NCBI RefSeq assembly: GCF_003020115.1
Contig: NZ_PYFX01000001.1
Coordinates: forward strand, 511,501 to 575,500
Source of the DNA: Bradyrhizobium sp. MOS002
GTDB lineage: Bacteria; Pseudomonadota; Alphaproteobacteria; Rhizobiales; Xanthobacteraceae
Direction of reading: 5' to 3'
DNA length: 64,000 nucleotides
Below the pieces are notes generated by a model. That model worked only from the letters and a program-made list of their open reading frames with translations. It had not been told where the DNA came from and made no database searches. This document shows positions 61,588 to 64,000 of the stretch, in pieces. Each line of letters starts with the position of its first letter. Within the stretch, counting starts at the first letter, position 1. Position numbers and translations under genes: made by a program.

Positions 61588-62385
61588 TCATGCCGGCAGA
61601 ATCGAGGAGACGAGGAGCTGGGTGTAGGGCTCGCGGGGATCGTCGAGCACCTGGTCGGTGAGGCCGGTCTCGATGACGCGGCCACCCTTCATCACCATCA
61701 CGCGGTGCGACAGCAGGCGCGCGACCGCGAGATCATGGGTGACGATGATGACAGCGAGGTGCAGTTCGGCGACGAGGTTGCGCACGAGGTCGAGCAGACG
61801 GGCCTGCACGGAAACGTCGAGGCCGCCGGTCGGCTCGTCCATGAACACCAGCCGCGGCTCGGTGACGAGGTTGCGGGCGATCTGGAGACGCTGGCGCATG
61901 CCGCCGGAATAGGTGCGCGGCGCATCGTCGATGCGTGCGATGTCGATCTCGACGCGGGTCAGCCAGTCCGACGCGGTATCGCGGATGCGGCCGTAGTGAT
62001 TCCACCCCACTGCCATCAGCCGCTCGCCGACATTGGCGCCGGCCGAGACCGCCATGCGCAGCCCCTGCGCGGGATCCTGGTGCACGAAACCCCAATCGGT
62101 GCGGAACAGGAAGCGCCGCTCGGCCTCGCCCAGCGTAGCAAGATCGCGGGTGACGCTGTCGCGCATCCGATAGGACACCTGGCCGCCGCTGGCCGCGAGC
62201 TGACCCGACAGGAGCTGGAGCAGCGTCGACTTGCCCGAGCCGGATTCACCGACGATCGCCAGCACCTCGCCGGGATAGAGCGCAAAGGACACGTCGCGGC
62301 AGGCGGTGATGCGGCCATAGGACTTGCTGAGAGACTCGGCAATGAGCAATGGCTGGTCGTTTTCTAGCATGTCTTGATCAACCAT
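61588..62385 (-). CDS. phnK: Phosphonate C-P lyase subunit PhnK
   Basis: A 265-residue ABC-type ATPase that docks on the C-P lyase core complex PhnGHIJ. Seen: SKSYGRITACRDVSF, Walker A IVGESGSGKSTLLQLLSG, the signature YSGGMRQRLQIARNL and Walker B LVFMDEPTGGLD. The ATG at 62385 overlaps the end of phnJ by 8 bases, indicating coupling. Its place straight after phnJ is the standard order. Confidence 0.95.
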   Translation of the reverse strand: MVDQDMLENDQPLLIAESLSKSYGRITACRDVSFALYPGEVLAIVGESGSGKSTLLQLLSGQLAASGGQVSYRMRDSVTRDLATLGEAERRFLFRTDWGFVHQDPAQGLRMAVSAGANVGERLMAVGWNHYGRIRDTASDWLTRVEIDIARIDDAPRTYSGGMRQRLQIARNLVTEPRLVFMDEPTGGLDVSVQARLLDLVRNLVAELHLAVIIVTHDLAVARLLSHRVMVMKGGRVIETGLTDQVLDDPREPYTQLLVSSILPA

Positions 62386-63268
62386 GTGAGCCCGCCTTGT
62401 CCTTGTACGGCGCAGCGCTGAGGCTGCCGTGATGGCCGGCGGCCTGGCGTCCCTCGCAATAATCGGTGTCGGAGCAGACGAACATGCGCCCGCCCTTGTC
62501 GTCGGTGACGATCTCGTCGAGATAGGAATTTTCCGCGGCGCACAGCGCGCACGGCGCGTTGAAGCGATACGGCTCGAACGGGTGATCCTCGAAGTCGAGC
62601 GACACGACTTGCGTATAGGGCGGGATCGCATAGATCCGCTTCTCGCGGCCGGCGCCGAACAATTGCAGCGCCGGGCAATTGTCCATCTTGGGATTGTCGA
62701 ATTTCGGCGTCGGCGACGGATCCATCACATAGCGCGCATTGACCTTCACCGGATAGGCGTAAGCCGTCGCGATGTGGCCGAAGCGGGCGATGTCCTCGTA
62801 GAGCTTCACGTGCATCAGGCCGTATTCGGCGAGCGCGTGCATGCGCCGAGTCTCGGTCTCGCGCGGCTCGAGGAAACGCAGCGGCTCCGGGATCGGCACC
62901 TGATAGACCAGCACCTGATTTGCGTGCAGCGCCGTCTCCGGAATGCGGTGGCGGGTCTGGATCACGGTCGCGTCGATCGTCGCGGTCGTCGTGGCGACGC
63001 CGGCGGTCTTGGCAAAGAACTTCCGGATCGAGATCGCATTGGTGGTGTCGTCGGAGCCCTGGTCGATCACCTTCAGCACGTCCTGCGGCCCCAGAATCGC
63101 GGCGGTGACCTGGACGCCGCCGGTGCCCCAGCCATAGGGCATTGGCATTTCACGGCTGGCGAACGGTACCTGATAGCCGGGGATCGCGATCGCCTTGAGG
63201 ATCGCCCGGCGGATCATCCGTTTGGTCTGTTCGTCGAGATAGGCGAAATTGTAGGCGGGCGCGTTCAT
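62378..63268 (-). CDS. phnJ: Alpha-D-ribose 1-methylphosphonate 5-phosphate C-P lyase
   Basis: A 296-residue radical SAM enzyme that breaks the C-P bond, releasing methane (or another alkane) and ribose cyclic phosphate. Seen: the atypical radical SAM cysteine set C-x2-C-x21-C-x5-C in APCALCAAENSYLDE and MFVCSDTDYCEGR, near residues 240-275, and the start AYLDEQTKRMIRRAILKAIAI-like region. It overlaps phnI by four bases (ATGA) and phnK by eight. Confidence 0.97.
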   Translation of the reverse strand: MNAPAYNFAYLDEQTKRMIRRAILKAIAIPGYQVPFASREMPMPYGWGTGGVQVTAAILGPQDVLKVIDQGSDDTTNAISIRKFFAKTAGVATTTATIDATVIQTRHRIPETALHANQVLVYQVPIPEPLRFLEPRETETRRMHALAEYGLMHVKLYEDIARFGHIATAYAYPVKVNARYVMDPSPTPKFDNPKMDNCPALQLFGAGREKRIYAIPPYTQVVSLDFEDHPFEPYRFNAPCALCAAENSYLDEIVTDDKGGRMFVCSDTDYCEGRQAAGHHGSLSAAPYKDKAGSHG

Positions 63269-64000
63269 TCCGCGGCCTCCTTCATGGCGTCGGGCGCATT
63301 GGCATCTGTGAACGCTTCAGAAAACTCCCGGCGCAGCTTGCGCAACAGGCCGAGCTCGGACTGAAAGTCGACATAATGCGGCAGCTTCAGATGCTCGACG
63401 AAGCCGGTCGCCTGGACGTTGTCCGAATGCGACATCACGAATTCCTCATCTTGCGCGGGGGCGAGTGCCTCCTCGCCGAGTTCGCGCGCGCGCAACGCGC
63501 GGTCGACCAGCGCCATCGACATGGTCTTGCGTTCGCTCTGGCCGAAGGCGAGGCCATAGCCGCGGGTGAAGCACGGCGCTTCGGTCGCGGAGCCCTTGAA
63601 CTGGTTGACCATCTGGCACTCGGTAAGCTCGATCGAGCCGAGCGGCACGGCGAAGCCGACGTCTTCCGCCGAAAACTCGACCTCGACCTCGCCGAAGCGA
63701 ATCTCGCCGGCAAAGGGATGATTGCGGCCGTAGCCGCGCTGGGTGGAGTAGCCCATCGCCAGCAAAAACCCTTCGTCGCCGCGCGCGAGGTTCTGCAGGC
63801 GCAGATCGCGGTCCGCGGGGAAATTCAGCGGCTCGCGCGTGAGGTCGCCGACGCTGGCACCTTCCTCGGCCCGCGGCGAGGATTCGATCAATCCGTCGCG
63901 GCCGAGAATATCCGTCACCCGCGGCGTTGGCACCGTGGATGCTTCGGCCGTCGCAGGCTGCTCCGGCACAAAGCCTTCGGCGAGCGAGGGATCGAGCAGG
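63265..64000 (-). CDS. phnI: Phosphonate C-P lyase subunit PhnI, partial
   Basis: The C-terminal part (about 244 residues) of PhnI; the N-terminus lies past the window edge. Seen: LARGDEGFLLAMGYSTQRGYGRNHPFAGEIRFGEVE, GSIELTECQMVNQFKGS and FTRGYGLAFGQSERKTMSMALVDRALR, diagnostic. PhnI is the purine-nucleosidase-like subunit of the PhnGHIJ core that joins ATP and phosphonate. The frame stays open to base 64000. It overlaps phnJ by four bases. Confidence 0.95.
   Translation of the reverse strand, partial: LLDPSLAEGFVPEQPATAEASTVPTPRVTDILGRDGLIESSPRAEEGASVGDLTREPLNFPADRDLRLQNLARGDEGFLLAMGYSTQRGYGRNHPFAGEIRFGEVEVEFSAEDVGFAVPLGSIELTECQMVNQFKGSATEAPCFTRGYGLAFGQSERKTMSMALVDRALRARELGEEALAPAQDEEFVMSHSDNVQATGFVEHLKLPHYVDFQSELGLLRKLRREFSEAFTDANAPDAMKEAAE

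Overview
The window is high-GC DNA typical of a soil alphaproteobacterium of the Bradyrhizobium / Nitrobacteraceae type. The evidence is the gene block DUF2948-hisD-UPF0262-low-molecular-weight phosphatase-maf-yacG-tRNA-Phe, the many orphan solute-binding proteins and small exported proteins, and the short palindromic repeats between genes. It is chromosomal: no phage, plasmid, insertion sequence or CRISPR is visible. The organism name is an inference.

Layout. 0.2-5 kb: a dehydrogenase and a TRAP transporter (TAXI receptor, fused permease, DUF1850). 5-16.5 kb: exported proteins of unknown function, a Nudix hydrolase, a thioesterase, an aldo-keto reductase, a TPR protein, a hybrid sensor kinase with an ABC-type binding domain, oleate hydratase and an isochorismatase-like hydrolase. 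16.7-20 kb: a His-rich exported protein, an operon (nitrobindin-like, DHFR-like, amine oxidase) and a 59-residue exported protein with a VRDHR repeat. 20.5-22.9 kb: two tandem copies of a LuxR-type regulator.

23-30.8 kb is the most coherent part: an ECF sigma factor with a ChrR-type zinc/cupin anti-sigma, a second ECF sigma factor with a small partner, and membrane-lipid genes (TspO, DUF2177, DUF1295, flavoprotein, DUF1365, cyclopropane-fatty-acid-synthase-like). Four transcription units in it start behind the same motif, TGATCC-N16-CGT(T/A), and a fifth behind a variant with the same spacing. This looks like a self-contained singlet-oxygen / lipid-damage regulon like that of Rhodobacter sphaeroides sigma-E.

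30.8-35 kb: tRNA-Phe and the hisD housekeeping block. 35-41.5 kb: two oxidoreductases, a TetR regulator with a visible operator, an alpha/beta hydrolase, and a cyclic-nucleotide-binding / thioredoxin-reductase-like fusion that lacks the redox cysteine pair. 41.8-48.2 kb: tRNA-Thr, a long repeat, a frameshifted monooxygenase, small exported or membrane proteins, a ferric-reductase-like pair, MgtC and a luciferase-like flavoprotein. 48.2-53.8 kb: a six-gene catabolic operon divergent from an IclR regulator whose start codon sits in a perfect palindrome. 53.9-58.3 kb: MetY, a hydrolase, an SsuA-like binding protein and a frameshifted short-chain dehydrogenase. 58.5-64 kb: the C-P lyase operon phnI-J-K-L-M-N, with phnI cut by the window edge.
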